Numbered from the stretch's first letter, positions 34,551-44,182 are shown. The stretch: DNA of 64,000 nt from Sediminibacterium sp. C3 (GCF_000508085.1 NZ_KI669560.1:526219-590218); one strand, 5' to 3'. Numbers and translations: made by a program. Notes: generated by a model not told the origin, from the letters alone.

Positions 34551-36251
34551 TTATTTAGCGGTAAAAATGTTTCTGACATGTTTTTGAAATGAAGATGACG
34601 AACCTAAAATTTCAGGCACATAAGTATTCATATAAAAACGAGAAAATACCTCAAAAGGTGTCAATGCATAATTAACGTCTTTGATGTGTTCTAAATAAGC
34701 ATTAAGCACTTTGTAAAGGTCTAAATACTTTTGATTGAAGTAGTCTTCGTGTATTTCAAAATAGTTCAAATTTATGAATATTACATCTTTTACAATAACG
34801 TGTTTGAGGTTTAGGTTCTCAATTTCTTTTACAAATTTTTCCTTGAAGTATTTGTTTACTCCTTCAATGCCAAATGTGGAGTCTGTATAAACAATGACAG
34901 GATATATTTCCAAATTATTTTTTGGAATAGAGCCGTCAAATAAAATTGAGTTGTCGTTAATGTCCTTAATAGCGTTTAGCAACTGTGTTACACCTTTGGG
35001 TTTATTAGATTGATTTGCTAAAAACTTTTTTTCGAGTTCCGCAAACAATTTTTCTTTGTCAGAGCCATTTTTTATGGAAGCGCTTAATAAAACATCTTTA
35101 AATTCTATCAAACAAATTTTGTTGGCTTCTCTCAAATACACATCGCACAACTCTTCTTTTTTAGAGTTTATACAATCGTCACCATAAAAACGTATAAAAT
35201 GAGGAAAACATGTATCTAAAACAGTTGGTAAATATATTCCTTCAGTAAAATTTTTTCCTTTTTCAGAAAGGAACTCTGACTTAATACTTCTACTTTTTAG
35301 AAAAGAGTTAAAAGAAAATATTTGTGCTTTATAGAATTGGTCAAGTAAGAAGTTTACGTTTAATATGAAAAATTGAAATTGGTTTAATTTGAATAGAAAC
35401 TTGTTTCTCAACGTTCCAAAACTTTCATCATCTTCATAGCTTTCAATTTCTGTATTTATACAAAGTGTTTCAATGAATGCTAAATCAATTTCATTAGCTA
35501 TACTATATTCTTGTAGATTAGCTAATTGGTTTCGTTTTTCTAAATCTTTTCCAATGTTAATTTCTGAAAAAAGAACCATTAAGTTTTTAAACAATCTCAA
35601 ATACCCATTTACATTTTTTGATTTATAGTATTCTAGAACTAGTTCTTTGTATTTAGGGTCGTTTTCTAAATACTTAAAGAAGGCAATTCCTCTAGTTACT
35701 TGATTACTAAAATCTAATGATGAAACATAGTCTTTTTGGTAGATGAGGTTTGGCATTGTTACATCTTCTATTTTGTTCTCCTTTTCTGCTTTTTTAATTG
35801 TTTCTTCCTCTATTTGAATTTTACTGTTAGCTATTCCGTTAATTATAAGATAAGTGTCAAAAACCACTTTTGCTTCTTCGCCAGTCAAATCTCGTGATGG
35901 CTCATTGTTAAAAACTTTGAAAATTAATCCGTAAAACAACAAGTTAGAGTAATTCCAAAACATCATTGGCGTAAACCCTTTTTCTGATTGTTTATTTACC
36001 TCAGAAACCCATTTCTGTTGAATATGTTTACCGCACTTGTCTAACAAACTACTAACAAGCATAAATTGAATTTTGCCAGTATTCTCATCATTATCATATA
36101 GGTAAAGATTTACAGCGAACCCCGAAAGATAATTCAGTAATGTAACAGAAGGAATGTTCCGAATTAGTTCTATTGCGTCTTCTAAGGTCTTATCAGCTCC
36201 ATAATATTCTTTGTAGTCAAGTAATAAATGTATTCTTACTCTTGTGTCCAT
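34551..36251 (-). CDS. Orphan protein with PD-(D/E)xK-like motif
   Basis: A 566-residue soluble protein of unknown family. The only catalytic-looking pattern is CDVYLREANKICLIEFKD (about 366-383): Asp, then 11 residues further E-x-K on a hydrophobic strand, as in PD-(D/E)xK nucleases. The N-terminal 330 residues are helical and Asn/Lys/Phe-rich. It stands alone, flanked by 200-bp spacers, beside an IS and other single genes. A single-gene defence nuclease is likely but unproven. Confidence 0.5.
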   Translation of the reverse strand: MDTRVRIHLLLDYKEYYGADKTLEDAIELIRNIPSVTLLNYLSGFAVNLYLYDNDENTGKIQFMLVSSLLDKCGKHIQQKWVSEVNKQSEKGFTPMMFWNYSNLLFYGLIFKVFNNEPSRDLTGEEAKVVFDTYLIINGIANSKIQIEEETIKKAEKENKIEDVTMPNLIYQKDYVSSLDFSNQVTRGIAFFKYLENDPKYKELVLEYYKSKNVNGYLRLFKNLMVLFSEINIGKDLEKRNQLANLQEYSIANEIDLAFIETLCINTEIESYEDDESFGTLRNKFLFKLNQFQFFILNVNFLLDQFYKAQIFSFNSFLKSRSIKSEFLSEKGKNFTEGIYLPTVLDTCFPHFIRFYGDDCINSKKEELCDVYLREANKICLIEFKDVLLSASIKNGSDKEKLFAELEKKFLANQSNKPKGVTQLLNAIKDINDNSILFDGSIPKNNLEIYPVIVYTDSTFGIEGVNKYFKEKFVKEIENLNLKHVIVKDVIFINLNYFEIHEDYFNQKYLDLYKVLNAYLEHIKDVNYALTPFEVFSRFYMNTYVPEILGSSSSFQKHVRNIFTAK

Positions 36252-36467
36252 TTAGTTCCTTTAGTATTTAATTCGGTGTTGTATTAAGTTTGCTAATAAC
36301 ATCCCAAATATTAAGCTGATTAGATAATCTTTGTTACTACTGCCGGCCTAGCCACTATAGACTCAATTAGTTAATTCCAAATTACTGAAGTTCATTTTAA
36401 ACAAGAAAGCTGATGGACCCTTATTGAAATTTCAACTGGCGTAAAGCTATTTCTGAGCCGAATACAG

Positions 36468-37070
36468 CTATATTATAGTAAGATTCTTTTTAACCATTAA
36501 GGACAACGCATTTTTTAATGCTTGTTTACCATCTTCCCATGTTTTAAATTGACTTCTGTAATGCTTTACCATATTTAAAAATTTCCTGCCAGAATGTAGA
36601 GTTTGACCCTCATTCTTGGAGAAACTATAGTGTAATACAATTGCATCAATGACTTTCTCAAGAGTAGCACCATTGGCGACTAAATTTTTATTATTGGAAT
36701 GCATTCGCAAGCTGATTTCAAAGTAAGCCAACTTACAATAAGTGAAGTCGGAAATATCAGTGTCGATTATTTCACCATAAAAATCTATGCAGTTTTCATA
36801 GAATATCTTTAATGAGGCGCCCGCTTTAAGAAGACCTGCAAAATCAAAATCATCTTGATTGTTTTTGTCATCAACATATACATCCCCATTTCTATATGTA
36901 ACCATAAAGGGTAAAGGACCTTTTATTAGGCTTATAAACTCGAAATAGTTTCCATGCCGTATAGCTGAAAATTCTGTTTTAAACTTTGAAATTATTTTAC
37001 CCGATTTTATTACTTTAAGCATATAACCTACAGCTGCTTCAATAATCAATATTTCATTTTTCATTTCCAA
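36468..37070 (-). CDS. Hypothetical protein
   Basis: A 200-residue soluble protein with no motif that I recognise. The first half is beta-rich (YMLKVIKSGKIISKF), the C-terminus helical (FLNMVKHYRSQF...ALKNALSLMVKK). Flanked by non-coding spacers of 216 and 184 bp, it is a stand-alone gene in the accessory stretch. Composition matches its neighbours. Confidence 0.5.
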   Translation of the reverse strand: MEMKNEILIIEAAVGYMLKVIKSGKIISKFKTEFSAIRHGNYFEFISLIKGPLPFMVTYRNGDVYVDDKNNQDDFDFAGLLKAGASLKIFYENCIDFYGEIIDTDISDFTYCKLAYFEISLRMHSNNKNLVANGATLEKVIDAIVLHYSFSKNEGQTLHSGRKFLNMVKHYRSQFKTWEDGKQALKNALSLMVKKNLTII

Positions 37071-37254
37071 AGAAGAAGTTTGCGGCTATCGTTTAAGCAT
37101 TGGCGATGTGCAGTATTCTATATTCCTTCTGCCCGATAAAGTTGCAGATTAAAAACATAAAAGCTTATTGTTTATTCTGTTACTAGGCGGTATTCGTCTG
37201 GCAAAAATGACACTGATTAGCAAACAAAAAGCTGAGAATACATTTGACGAGCCC

Positions 37255-38490
37255 CTATTCTGTAGCTCCATATTTTAATTTAATAAGGTAGTCGCATAAT
37301 GACTTTTTGGATTGAAAGTTTTTATACGGCTCTGTAGTTATTATTTTTCTAATAATCATATGACAAATAATTTGTGCTGTGTGTAATGACAAATTAGATA
37401 TTTTACTTTTCCCGCTATGAGTTATTGAAGATCTGATTTTGTATAGCTCTTTTATGTTTTCAGCATACGAGACTCTCTCCTCAAATGATTTTCCAAGTAA
37501 ATATGCTATCATATCACATAGCTGGCTCACAATTGAGGGCACTATTAACTTTCCTTCATCATATTGTAATAATGCTTCAATAGAAATAATGTATTGAAGT
37601 AAAGCTTTTGAGTCATCGGATTCTATAACTGCTTTACCGTACCATTCAATTGAATCCATTATTTTTTGTTGTAGGTCGTTTTTATTTGTAGTGATCCAAT
37701 TCCAAATGTAGGCATTTCCGTTTTCAGGGTCTTGAAATATTGGGTCATCAATATGTACGGTTTCAAAATGTTCTAAAGTAATACCCGATATGGTAACTTT
37801 TTCAATACTCAGTAAGAAGGTTTCAAATTTTTTGAACTGTGAGTAATCAAGTACTCCAATTCTTTTGGTTTTATGAAAAGTTGACATAACAAAATTAGCA
37901 ACATTCTCGAAGCTAGAAAATGCTCTATGAGCCAACTCTTGACATTTTACAATGTCTCTCGCTTTTACCTCTACTCCTATCTTGTAATTACCATCAAAAT
38001 TCACATGTTTGTCCGTTAGGTTTTTAACTTTTGGATATTCTTTTTCAAGACGCGTTTTGATTTGATCAGGGTGGTAAATTGTAAAGTCGCCAAAAGATAT
38101 TGCTTCTTGGTTCATGGTAATGCCATAAATAGGTGCAAATACCTTAACCGTTTCAACAGGCTGACTATTTAACTTACTCTTGAAGTTTTCCCAGTCTGTT
38201 TTTTTTATATCACTTTTTTCCTTATTCAAACTTCTCAATAAATCAGCAATTTTGTTTTGGAAAGTCTTAAAGGAATAATTAATAGATATTTCGACGTCAG
38301 AATTGTAGAGATAAGTAGTAATATTTTCAAACTCTCTTACATTTTTAACTGCAATGAAAGAAACAGAATCTTCATCAAACCCAAATATTCTAACAAATGC
38401 TCCCTTGCCTAAGTCCATGAACTGATGTTTCCCAAAAACAGCGATTGTTCTTAAGTGATTAAGTTTTTGCGAAATGTCTTTGTTACTCAT
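37255..38490 (-). CDS. HEPN (ApeA-like) domain protein
   Basis: A 411-residue protein whose C-terminal third (about 285-400) is a HEPN-type helical bundle. It begins DSKALLQYIISIEALLQ and contains RSSITH (about 349-354), an R-x4-H motif that forms the active site of HEPN ribonucleases. The N-terminal 280 residues are an unknown sensor-like region (ApeA-like proteins share this layout). HEPN RNases in islands usually act as abortive-infection toxins that cleave host or phage RNA. No partner antitoxin or methylase is adjacent, so it may be self-regulated. Confidence 0.65.
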   Translation of the reverse strand: MSNKDISQKLNHLRTIAVFGKHQFMDLGKGAFVRIFGFDEDSVSFIAVKNVREFENITTYLYNSDVEISINYSFKTFQNKIADLLRSLNKEKSDIKKTDWENFKSKLNSQPVETVKVFAPIYGITMNQEAISFGDFTIYHPDQIKTRLEKEYPKVKNLTDKHVNFDGNYKIGVEVKARDIVKCQELAHRAFSSFENVANFVMSTFHKTKRIGVLDYSQFKKFETFLLSIEKVTISGITLEHFETVHIDDPIFQDPENGNAYIWNWITTNKNDLQQKIMDSIEWYGKAVIESDDSKALLQYIISIEALLQYDEGKLIVPSIVSQLCDMIAYLLGKSFEERVSYAENIKELYKIRSSITHSGKSKISNLSLHTAQIICHMIIRKIITTEPYKNFQSKKSLCDYLIKLKYGATE

Positions 38491-38679
38491 CTAAAATAAA
38501 GATTTAGATCAAAATGAAAAGTGCTTCATAAGGCTTGCAGGTAACGTATTAGATATTACCGAAGGTAGGGGGCTGGAATTCCTAATCTGAATAAAGATAA
38601 GTTGTTTACAGTTTATTTGTCAGCAGAATTGTATTGCCTCAGCCCTGATTTTGGCAATAATTGGCAATGCACTAGCTCA

Positions 38680-39510
38680 TTACCAAGTTGGGTCTGCATC
38701 TTTATTTCTCTCACGAATAAAACCAGTTGGTGGAAAATCAGGTGCTTTTAAAATTTCATCATCATCTTGAACGCCCAAAATGAATGATGTCTTCTTTGTT
38801 TTAGTATACCTGTATGTAATTATTAAAGGTAAAAAAGTATACGCGAGAAAAGAAATCCCGGCAGAAATTGCAAGTGCTTTTTGAACTGATTTAATGTCTT
38901 TAATGCCAACGATTAATAGACCTGAAATTGAACATAATAAAAAGATTAATAGCGAAATCCAAAAAGCTTTTCGTCTTCTTTTCGGAAACGGAATATGTTT
39001 TGCATGTTCAACTTTTCCGGCACCGACTATGGAACCAGTAACTTTCACACTCCAACTTGTTTTTCCTGTATGGAAAATTTGAATAGAACATCCCTCTTGG
39101 TAATCAATGTGGTCAAAATCTATCTCTACTTCTCCGTCATTAAAATATATTCGATAGTTATTGGATTCGTTAATCGAAAAAAGCAACTTAGCGCTAAGAA
39201 TCTGATACCCTTCTTCAGGTTTTATTTTTATTTTATCATTGTTTGGAACGTCAGAATGTAAAATGGTTTCCTTTCCTCCATTCCAAAATGCAATTCTGCT
39301 TTCGGAGAAATTTTTTATCTCCTTGTCTTCATAAAGAACTTTTAGGTTTTGAATATCTGTTCCAATATTGGTAATGATTCCTTGGGTCATTATCGTGTAA
39401 AAGGGCTTCTTTTCCCGAATCCCTTTATTAAAAAAGTAGTAGGTAAAATATAGGCTCAAAATTGCTATAATCAATCCAACGATACCCACCAACAAGTTAG
39501 AGTCAATCAA
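38680..39510 (-). CDS. Membrane protein, unknown
   Basis: A 276-residue protein with an N-terminal helix (LLVGIVGLIIAILSLYFTYYF, about 5-25) and two more near the C-terminus (about 182-204 and 213-236), separated by a 150-residue beta-rich domain. The topology suggests a membrane-bound sensor or effector. No catalytic motif is evident. It is the last gene before the second copy of the 130-bp repeat. Confidence 0.5.
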   Translation of the reverse strand: MIDSNLLVGIVGLIIAILSLYFTYYFFNKGIREKKPFYTIMTQGIITNIGTDIQNLKVLYEDKEIKNFSESRIAFWNGGKETILHSDVPNNDKIKIKPEEGYQILSAKLLFSINESNNYRIYFNDGEVEIDFDHIDYQEGCSIQIFHTGKTSWSVKVTGSIVGAGKVEHAKHIPFPKRRRKAFWISLLIFLLCSISGLLIVGIKDIKSVQKALAISAGISFLAYTFLPLIITYRYTKTKKTSFILGVQDDDEILKAPDFPPTGFIRERNKDADPTW

Positions 39511-39643
39511 ATGAATAATGTTTTAGGAGTTAAAAATCTCTGAATCACACATTGGAGCCAATGTTAGGGTATTAATGCTGTCAGTTAAAATTAGTTAATA
39601 GCTCATCACTAGCAAGGAGACCACTCTCGGCACCGAACAGCAA

Positions 39644-39767
39644 AGCCTCCTGAGTCCCAGACATAGAAGTCTTAGGTCAGAAATTACTAACAAGATTGTT
39701 AAATAGATATATATAAGGGGGTAGTATGAATATAGAGATTTTTCTTTGAATTTCAAATTAAAGAGAT
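39644..39767. repeat. Direct repeat, copy 2 (partner at 12217-12348)
   Basis: About 124 bp closely matching 12217-12348 in the same orientation. It is followed by the second, decayed copy of the membrane-protein/Cys-rich/HTH module. The stretch 39768-39930 after it is non-coding and has no obvious counterpart in copy 1. Confidence 0.8.
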
Positions 39768-39969
39768 AGGGGTAAACTCCCTTGTAACATTATAATTAAT
39801 TTTAGACTAAGCATTATTATATCATAAATAACCGAGTTCCAAGAATAGTTACAACTTGTCTACAAGGTTTCTCAAAAACTTAAATCTCAACACTTCTGGA
39901 AAACTCAAAAGATTACCTATTAAAGTTAATATCCGAAATAGCTAATCTTCAATTTATAATTTCTTAGAT

Positions 39970-40236
39970 CTAGTTCTCCTCGTTTCGAGAACTATCTTTA
40001 TTTGCCATATAAATAGTTGCACAAACTGTTCCAAGCACAAGAAGACCAAAAAGAAACCATCTAAAAAGATTGCTTCCCTTTATGGGTGGTATCTCATCGG
40101 GTGAAAGAAGCGGTGTGGATATAATTGATGGAACAAATACCCTTGGTTGTTCAATTGGCTTTATTTCAATACTGGAATTGTTTGGGTCAGGAATCTTTGG
40201 CAGAAAATCAAAAACTATATCTTCAAATAATATCAT
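39970..40236 (-). CDS. Small C-terminally anchored membrane protein (module copy 2)
   Basis: An 88-residue paralogue of the product of 13366-13632, with the same Pro-rich N-terminal part and the helix WFLFGLLVLGTVCATIYMA. I start it at ATG 40236, the position homologous to copy 1. An in-frame ATG at 40329 would add 31 residues, but these come from the neighbouring broken gene. The coding frame is intact despite the decay around it, which hints that the protein is under selection. Confidence 0.6.
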   Translation of the reverse strand: MILFEDIVFDFLPKIPDPNNSSIEIKPIEQPRVFVPSIISTPLLSPDEIPPIKGSNLFRWFLFGLLVLGTVCATIYMANKDSSRNEEN

Positions 40237-40770
40237 TAGAATATTTTTAGAGTTGAATGATTTATATTCGGTTGTTATCGAAAACAATGTAGCCATAAGA
40301 ACTAACCATTCGAAAGTCATATCCGTCAATTTGTGATGTACCTGAAATGATGGTCCAGTTAATCCGTTGCTGCCTTAGAATATTTACATCAAATACGCTA
40401 TCACCAAACAAAACATGACATTTTCTTTATAAAGCTTGTATTCGATTTAACTCAGCCAAGACTATAGTTTTTGTGAAAAAGAACATCCTTCTTGGCTCAA
40501 TGGAAATCGACGATAATCTAAGAGGTGTGTTAAATTATATTTAGCGTTATCCATTAACTCCGCTTTATTCACATTTAAATATTGCATCATGATTTTTGTT
40601 CTTTCTCCCGGTAAATTTTACTCGTGCGTCTTCCCTTTGCTTTTTCAGCAATTGCATTTCTTAGCCTTTTGTCTTTACTTCCATTACCGGAAAACGGATA
40701 AAACTCGATTTCTCGCTTTTGTCTAATTTCAGATATTTTTCTTTTTGAAATTTTTAAAATGTTGATGACA
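40237..40770 (-). pseudogene. Scrambled remnants of the Cys-rich and HTH genes (copy 2)
   Basis: Sequence homologous to 13643-14300 but rearranged. At about 40464-40500 the plus strand encodes FCEKEHPSWLNGNRR, matching the Cys-rich protein of copy 1 but inverted. At about 40518-40592 the plus strand encodes RGVLNYI-stop-RYPLTPLYSHLNIAS, the HTH protein's tail, also inverted. From about 40610 to 40770 the HTH protein's middle is back on the minus strand. Both genes are dead. Confidence 0.7.
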
Positions 40771-40775
40771 TCATG

Positions 40776-40793
40776 ATACTTCCGGAAAAGTAT
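40776..40793. other. Short palindrome at the integrase 3' end
   Basis: ATACTT-CCGGAA-AAGTAT lies 8 bp beyond the integrase stop codon, where the HTH remnant ends abruptly. It could be a weak terminator or a rearrangement junction; there is no T tract. Confidence 0.3.
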
Positions 40794-40801
40794 GGTAACG
40801 T

Positions 40802-42025
40802 TTACTGAAAAAGTTTTTTTACATGATTCATTTCGCCCTTCACTTTACTAGCAACAACTTTAGCATATAGCTGAGTATGCTTTATCGAACTATGACCAAG
40901 CATTTTCGAAACAGATTCTAATGAAACACCATTACTAAGTGTAACAGTTGTAGCAAATGTGTGTCTTCCTAAGTGAGTTATTAATGGTTTTTGAATACCA
41001 GCTAATTCACCTAGCTTTTTTAGTCCATCATTAAATTTTTGGTTGCAGGGAATCTTCCATTCAAAATCCCGGAAATCATCTGTTTTAGAATACTTCATTA
41101 ATATGGCTTCTGCTTTTGGAAGTAGTGGAACAATGCTGAGCATATTATTTTTAGTTCGAGTGTGTTTAATGTAGAAAGAGCCATCATTATCTTGCTTAAT
41201 ATACTTTCGACCCATTTTTTTAAGATCACTGTAAGGTAGTCCAGTAAAGCAAGCAAATAGAAATACATCTCTTTTCAGCTCTAACGAGGGCGATAGTTTT
41301 TTTAATTCTTCCAGTAATTTTATTTCGTCAATTTCCAGAAAATCTCGAGTTACTTGCTCTCTTTTCATGACATAACTATCGAATGGATTTTCTTTAATTA
41401 TCCGATTTTTTACCGCAGGTAATAAGATAGACTTCAAGCATGCTAAAAGTGCAGAAGTAGAATTGTGACAGTTTTTCTTTTCTCTTCTCATATACTGGTA
41501 AAAACCATTGATGAAATCAATATTAATCTTGCTCACTGGAAAACTTTTACTGTAATATTTATGTGCAAGAAAATCATTTAAGTAATTTTTAGTTCTATTA
41601 AACTTGTACCAAGTAGTACGTGATATACTTATCCCTATTCGCTCTTTTAATTCCTTCATTTTTATTTCCATGTATTCTTGAAGTGTTTGGGGTGGGGCGG
41701 TTTTCCCTTTCATTTCATCGATGAGATCATCTAGGGTAAATTCCTCCCCTAAAAACTTTAACCGATTAAAGTGGTGCTCTGCATTCGACAAAATTTTGTG
41801 CAAGTGATGGTTGATGGTACTTGCTGAAGAATGTTTTAGATTGACCATACGCTCGTCCCTCATCCACATATCGGGAGGACAAGTAAGTCCTGTAAAAACA
41901 TCTTTGCGTTGTGCTCGATAAATTACTCTGAAAACGATGGGAGACTCTCCATTTTGGTAGGCTCGGCTTGCCTTTAGCATAAAATTAAAGTGAATCTCAG
42001 TGGGGCCTTTTTTGTTTGTGCTCAT
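40802..42025 (-). CDS. Tyrosine recombinase (site-specific integrase)
   Basis: A 407-residue phage-type integrase with an arm-binding domain, a SAM-like core-binding domain (about 105-210) and a catalytic domain. Box II reads HLGRHTFATTVTLSNG (H-x-x-R, about 352-367), and LGHSSIKHTQLYAKV ends with the nucleophilic Tyr (about 389). Box I reads FTGLPYSDL with Pro where most family members have the catalytic Arg; IntDOT-type Bacteroidota recombinases tolerate loss of that Arg. It lies 213 bp from tRNA-Phe, the likely attachment site, and is transcribed away from it. It probably inserted the island. Confidence 0.9.
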   Translation of the reverse strand: MSTNKKGPTEIHFNFMLKASRAYQNGESPIVFRVIYRAQRKDVFTGLTCPPDMWMRDERMVNLKHSSASTINHHLHKILSNAEHHFNRLKFLGEEFTLDDLIDEMKGKTAPPQTLQEYMEIKMKELKERIGISISRTTWYKFNRTKNYLNDFLAHKYYSKSFPVSKINIDFINGFYQYMRREKKNCHNSTSALLACLKSILLPAVKNRIIKENPFDSYVMKREQVTRDFLEIDEIKLLEELKKLSPSLELKRDVFLFACFTGLPYSDLKKMGRKYIKQDNDGSFYIKHTRTKNNMLSIVPLLPKAEAILMKYSKTDDFRDFEWKIPCNQKFNDGLKKLGELAGIQKPLITHLGRHTFATTVTLSNGVSLESVSKMLGHSSIKHTQLYAKVVASKVKGEMNHVKKLFQ

Positions 42026-42191
42026 ATTTTTCTGTTTAAAGGTGTAAAAATCAAATAGTTACATCGAATTCAGAGTCGCTATATGAAGCAGAAAACAGCA
42101 AAATAAAACAGGGTAAAAGGAGCACTTTTTGTACTCCGCAAGTGCTCGGCAATAGTGCTTTATTCTGCACTTAATTGCCTTTTATTGCAAA

Positions 42192-42233
42192 CAAAAAAGC
42201 CTGACAATCAATGTTTTAGTTGATTATCAGGCT
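42192..42233 (-). terminator. Terminator of tRNA-Phe
   Basis: On the minus strand the hairpin AGCCTGATAATCAA ... TTGATTGTCAGGCT (14-bp arms with one mismatch, 42198-42233) is followed by a T6 tract. It starts 5 bp after the tRNA CCA end. Confidence 0.85.
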
Positions 42234-42238
42234 ATTAC

Positions 42239-42314
42239 TGGTGGTGTGGGCCGGGATCGAACCGGCGACACAAGGATTTTCAGTCCTTTGCTCTACCGAC
42301 TGAGCTACCGCACC
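42239..42314 (-). tRNA. tRNA-Phe (GAA)
   Basis: 76 nt with an encoded CCA end. The anticodon arm reads AAGGA-CTGAAAA-TCCTT, giving anticodon GAA. The D arm (GCTC...GAGC) and T arm (GCCGG TTCGATC CCGGC) are canonical. The acceptor stem GGTGCGG/CCACACC has one C-A mismatch at pair 5-68. The 3' end faces the integrase, so the tRNA is the probable integration site of the island, and the mismatch may come from 3'-end replacement during insertion. Confidence 0.95.
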
Positions 42315-42456
42315 TTTAGTCGAGTAGTCCCGATTTCATCGGGATCAAGAATATCTGGCGCTCGTTACCTCGCTTGATATTCTATGAAATTTCCCCTTCG
42401 GGGTTGCAAATATAAGGAGTGGAACGGTTATTCACGCATTATCCACCATTTTTTTC

Positions 42457-43908
42457 TTAGAATTCGCAATTCTTTGGTGTTCTGGCGAATGGAATCACGT
42501 CTCTGATATTGGTCATACCCGTTACAAACTGCACCATACGCTCAAATCCTAATCCAAATCCGGCATGTGGTACGGTTCCAAAACGACGGGTATCTAAATA
42601 CCAGCTCATTTCTTCCGCAGGTATATGCATGTCTTTCATGCGGGCTTCTAGTTTGTCTAATCGCTCTTCTCTCTGTGAGCCGCCTACAATTTCTCCAATA
42701 CCTGGTGCCAGAATATCCATTGCCGCTACCGTTTCTTTTCCGGGTTCACATCCGTCGTTCAGACGCATATAGAAGGCTTTGATTTTGGCTGGATACCCTG
42801 TAACAATCACGGGCTTTTTAAAATGCTTCTCAACCAGGTAGCGTTCGTGCTCACTCTGCATATCTATTCCCCAGCTTACTTCGTACTTGAATTTTTTCTT
42901 TTTGTATGCCGGACTATCCAACAATATCTGAATGGCTTCTGTATAAGTGATTCGTTCAAATTGATTGTTGATAACAAAATTCAGTTTTTCTAACAAGCCC
43001 ATTTCCGCTCTCTCGTTCTGTGGCTTCTGTTTTTCTTCTTCTGCCAAACGCTGGTCTAAGAATTCCAAATCTTCTTTGTTATGCTCCATGGCATAGCGAA
43101 TCAGGTATTGAATAAACTCTTCTGCCAGATTCATATTGTCTTCAATATCATGGAAAGCCATTTCAGGCTCAATCATCCAGAATTCAGCCAGGTGGCGGGT
43201 TGTATTAGAATTCTCTGCTCTGAATGTGGGCCCGAACGTATAGATTTCTGAAAATGCCATTGCACCCAACTCTCCTTCTAACTGACCACTCACGGTTAAA
43301 TTGGTGCTCTTACCAAAAAAGTCTTCGCTATAATCAATATTACCGGCTGCATCTTTTGGTGCAGATCCATCCATGGGCAATGTGGTTACTCGGAACATTT
43401 CACCAGCCCCCTCTGCATCACTTGCCGTGATGATGGGTGTATGCAAATACACGAATCCTTTTTGATTAAAGAACTGGTGTACTGCAAATGCCAATGAATG
43501 TCTAATGCGGAATACCGCACCGAATGTATTGGTACGAAAACGCAGATGTGCTTTCTCTCTTAAAAATTCAAGACTATGTTTTTTCGGTTGGAGCGGGTAC
43601 TTCTCTGCATCACTGTCTCCGAGAATCTCCAAAGTTGCCGCTTTTACTTCAATGGTTTGCCCTTTACCTACAGAAGCTACCACTTCTCCGGTTACTTTTA
43701 AAGAAGCGCCAGTGGTAATCCGCTTTAGCGTTTCTTCATTTAATAACCCTAATTCTACAACTACTTGTAAATTATTATTCGTACTGCCATCGTTCAATGC
43801 CACAAACTGATTGTTGCGAAACGTGCGCACCCAACCCATTACCGTTACCTGATCGCCGGGTTTTCCACTGGCTAACAGGGTTTTAATCTTGATTCTTGTG
43901 TTAAACAT
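42457..43908 (-). CDS. asnS: Asparagine-tRNA ligase
   Basis: A 483-residue class II aminoacyl-tRNA synthetase. The N-terminal OB fold (about 1-110) binds the anticodon ([21 protein letters not shown] region). The catalytic core has [21 protein letters not shown] (motif 2) and [15 protein letters not shown] with [11 protein letters not shown] (motif 3). I place the start at ATG 43908 rather than 14 codons upstream, because TATCTTTG at 43913-43920 is a Bacteroidota promoter element and lies only 4 bases before this ATG. The gene is divergent from rho. It charges tRNA-Asn in the cytoplasm and is essential. Confidence 0.95.
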   Translation of the reverse strand: MFNTRIKIKTLLASGKPGDQVTVMGWVRTFRNNQFVALNDGSTNNNLQVVVELGLLNEETLKRITTGASLKVTGEVVASVGKGQTIEVKAATLEILGDSDAEKYPLQPKKHSLEFLREKAHLRFRTNTFGAVFRIRHSLAFAVHQFFNQKGFVYLHTPIITASDAEGAGEMFRVTTLPMDGSAPKDAAGNIDYSEDFFGKSTNLTVSGQLEGELGAMAFSEIYTFGPTFRAENSNTTRHLAEFWMIEPEMAFHDIEDNMNLAEEFIQYLIRYAMEHNKEDLEFLDQRLAEEEKQKPQNERAEMGLLEKLNFVINNQFERITYTEAIQILLDSPAYKKKKFKYEVSWGIDMQSEHERYLVEKHFKKPVIVTGYPAKIKAFYMRLNDGCEPGKETVAAMDILAPGIGEIVGGSQREERLDKLEARMKDMHIPAEEMSWYLDTRRFGTVPHAGFGLGFERMVQFVTGMTNIRDVIPFARTPKNCEF

Positions 43909-43912
43909 GCCG

Positions 43913-43920
43913 CAAAGATA
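43913..43920 (-). promoter_or_regulatory. Promoter -7 element TATCTTTG of asnS
   Basis: Minus-strand TATCTTTG fits the Bacteroidota TAnnTTTG consensus. Only 4 bases separate it from the ATG, so the mRNA is leaderless or nearly so. Confidence 0.7.
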
Positions 43921-44182
43921 ACCAAACGAGGCTTTTGAAGGGAGATTCAATGGTTTTTAGACTTAGTTTGATCATTTTTATCAGATAAAATCGTTGGTTT
44001 TATCAATATTTTGTAACATTGCATTGGAAAAACTGCTGATAAGTCGATTTTTTTGCGCACTTAAATTTCAGTTACTCTCTTTCCAAATCAACCCATTTAG
44101 CCTTTCTGAGTTTCATTTCCTTAGACAGGATTAACTTTTTTTATCGTTTGAAATTGATACCCCCCAAACAACTTTTCTATTT

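Noticed and set aside
34346-39640. Integron-like gene-cassette array (single genes, same strand, spacers of about 200 bp)
   Set aside because: No consistent attC core (RYYYAAC ... GTTRRRY) could be found in the spacers, and the integrase is a phage-type tyrosine recombinase rather than IntI.
42324-42406. Hairpins TCCCGATTTCATCGGGA and CCCCTTCGGGG as a riboswitch
   Set aside because: They are short isolated stems, most likely dispersed intergenic repeats or the asnS terminator region; no riboswitch core is visible.
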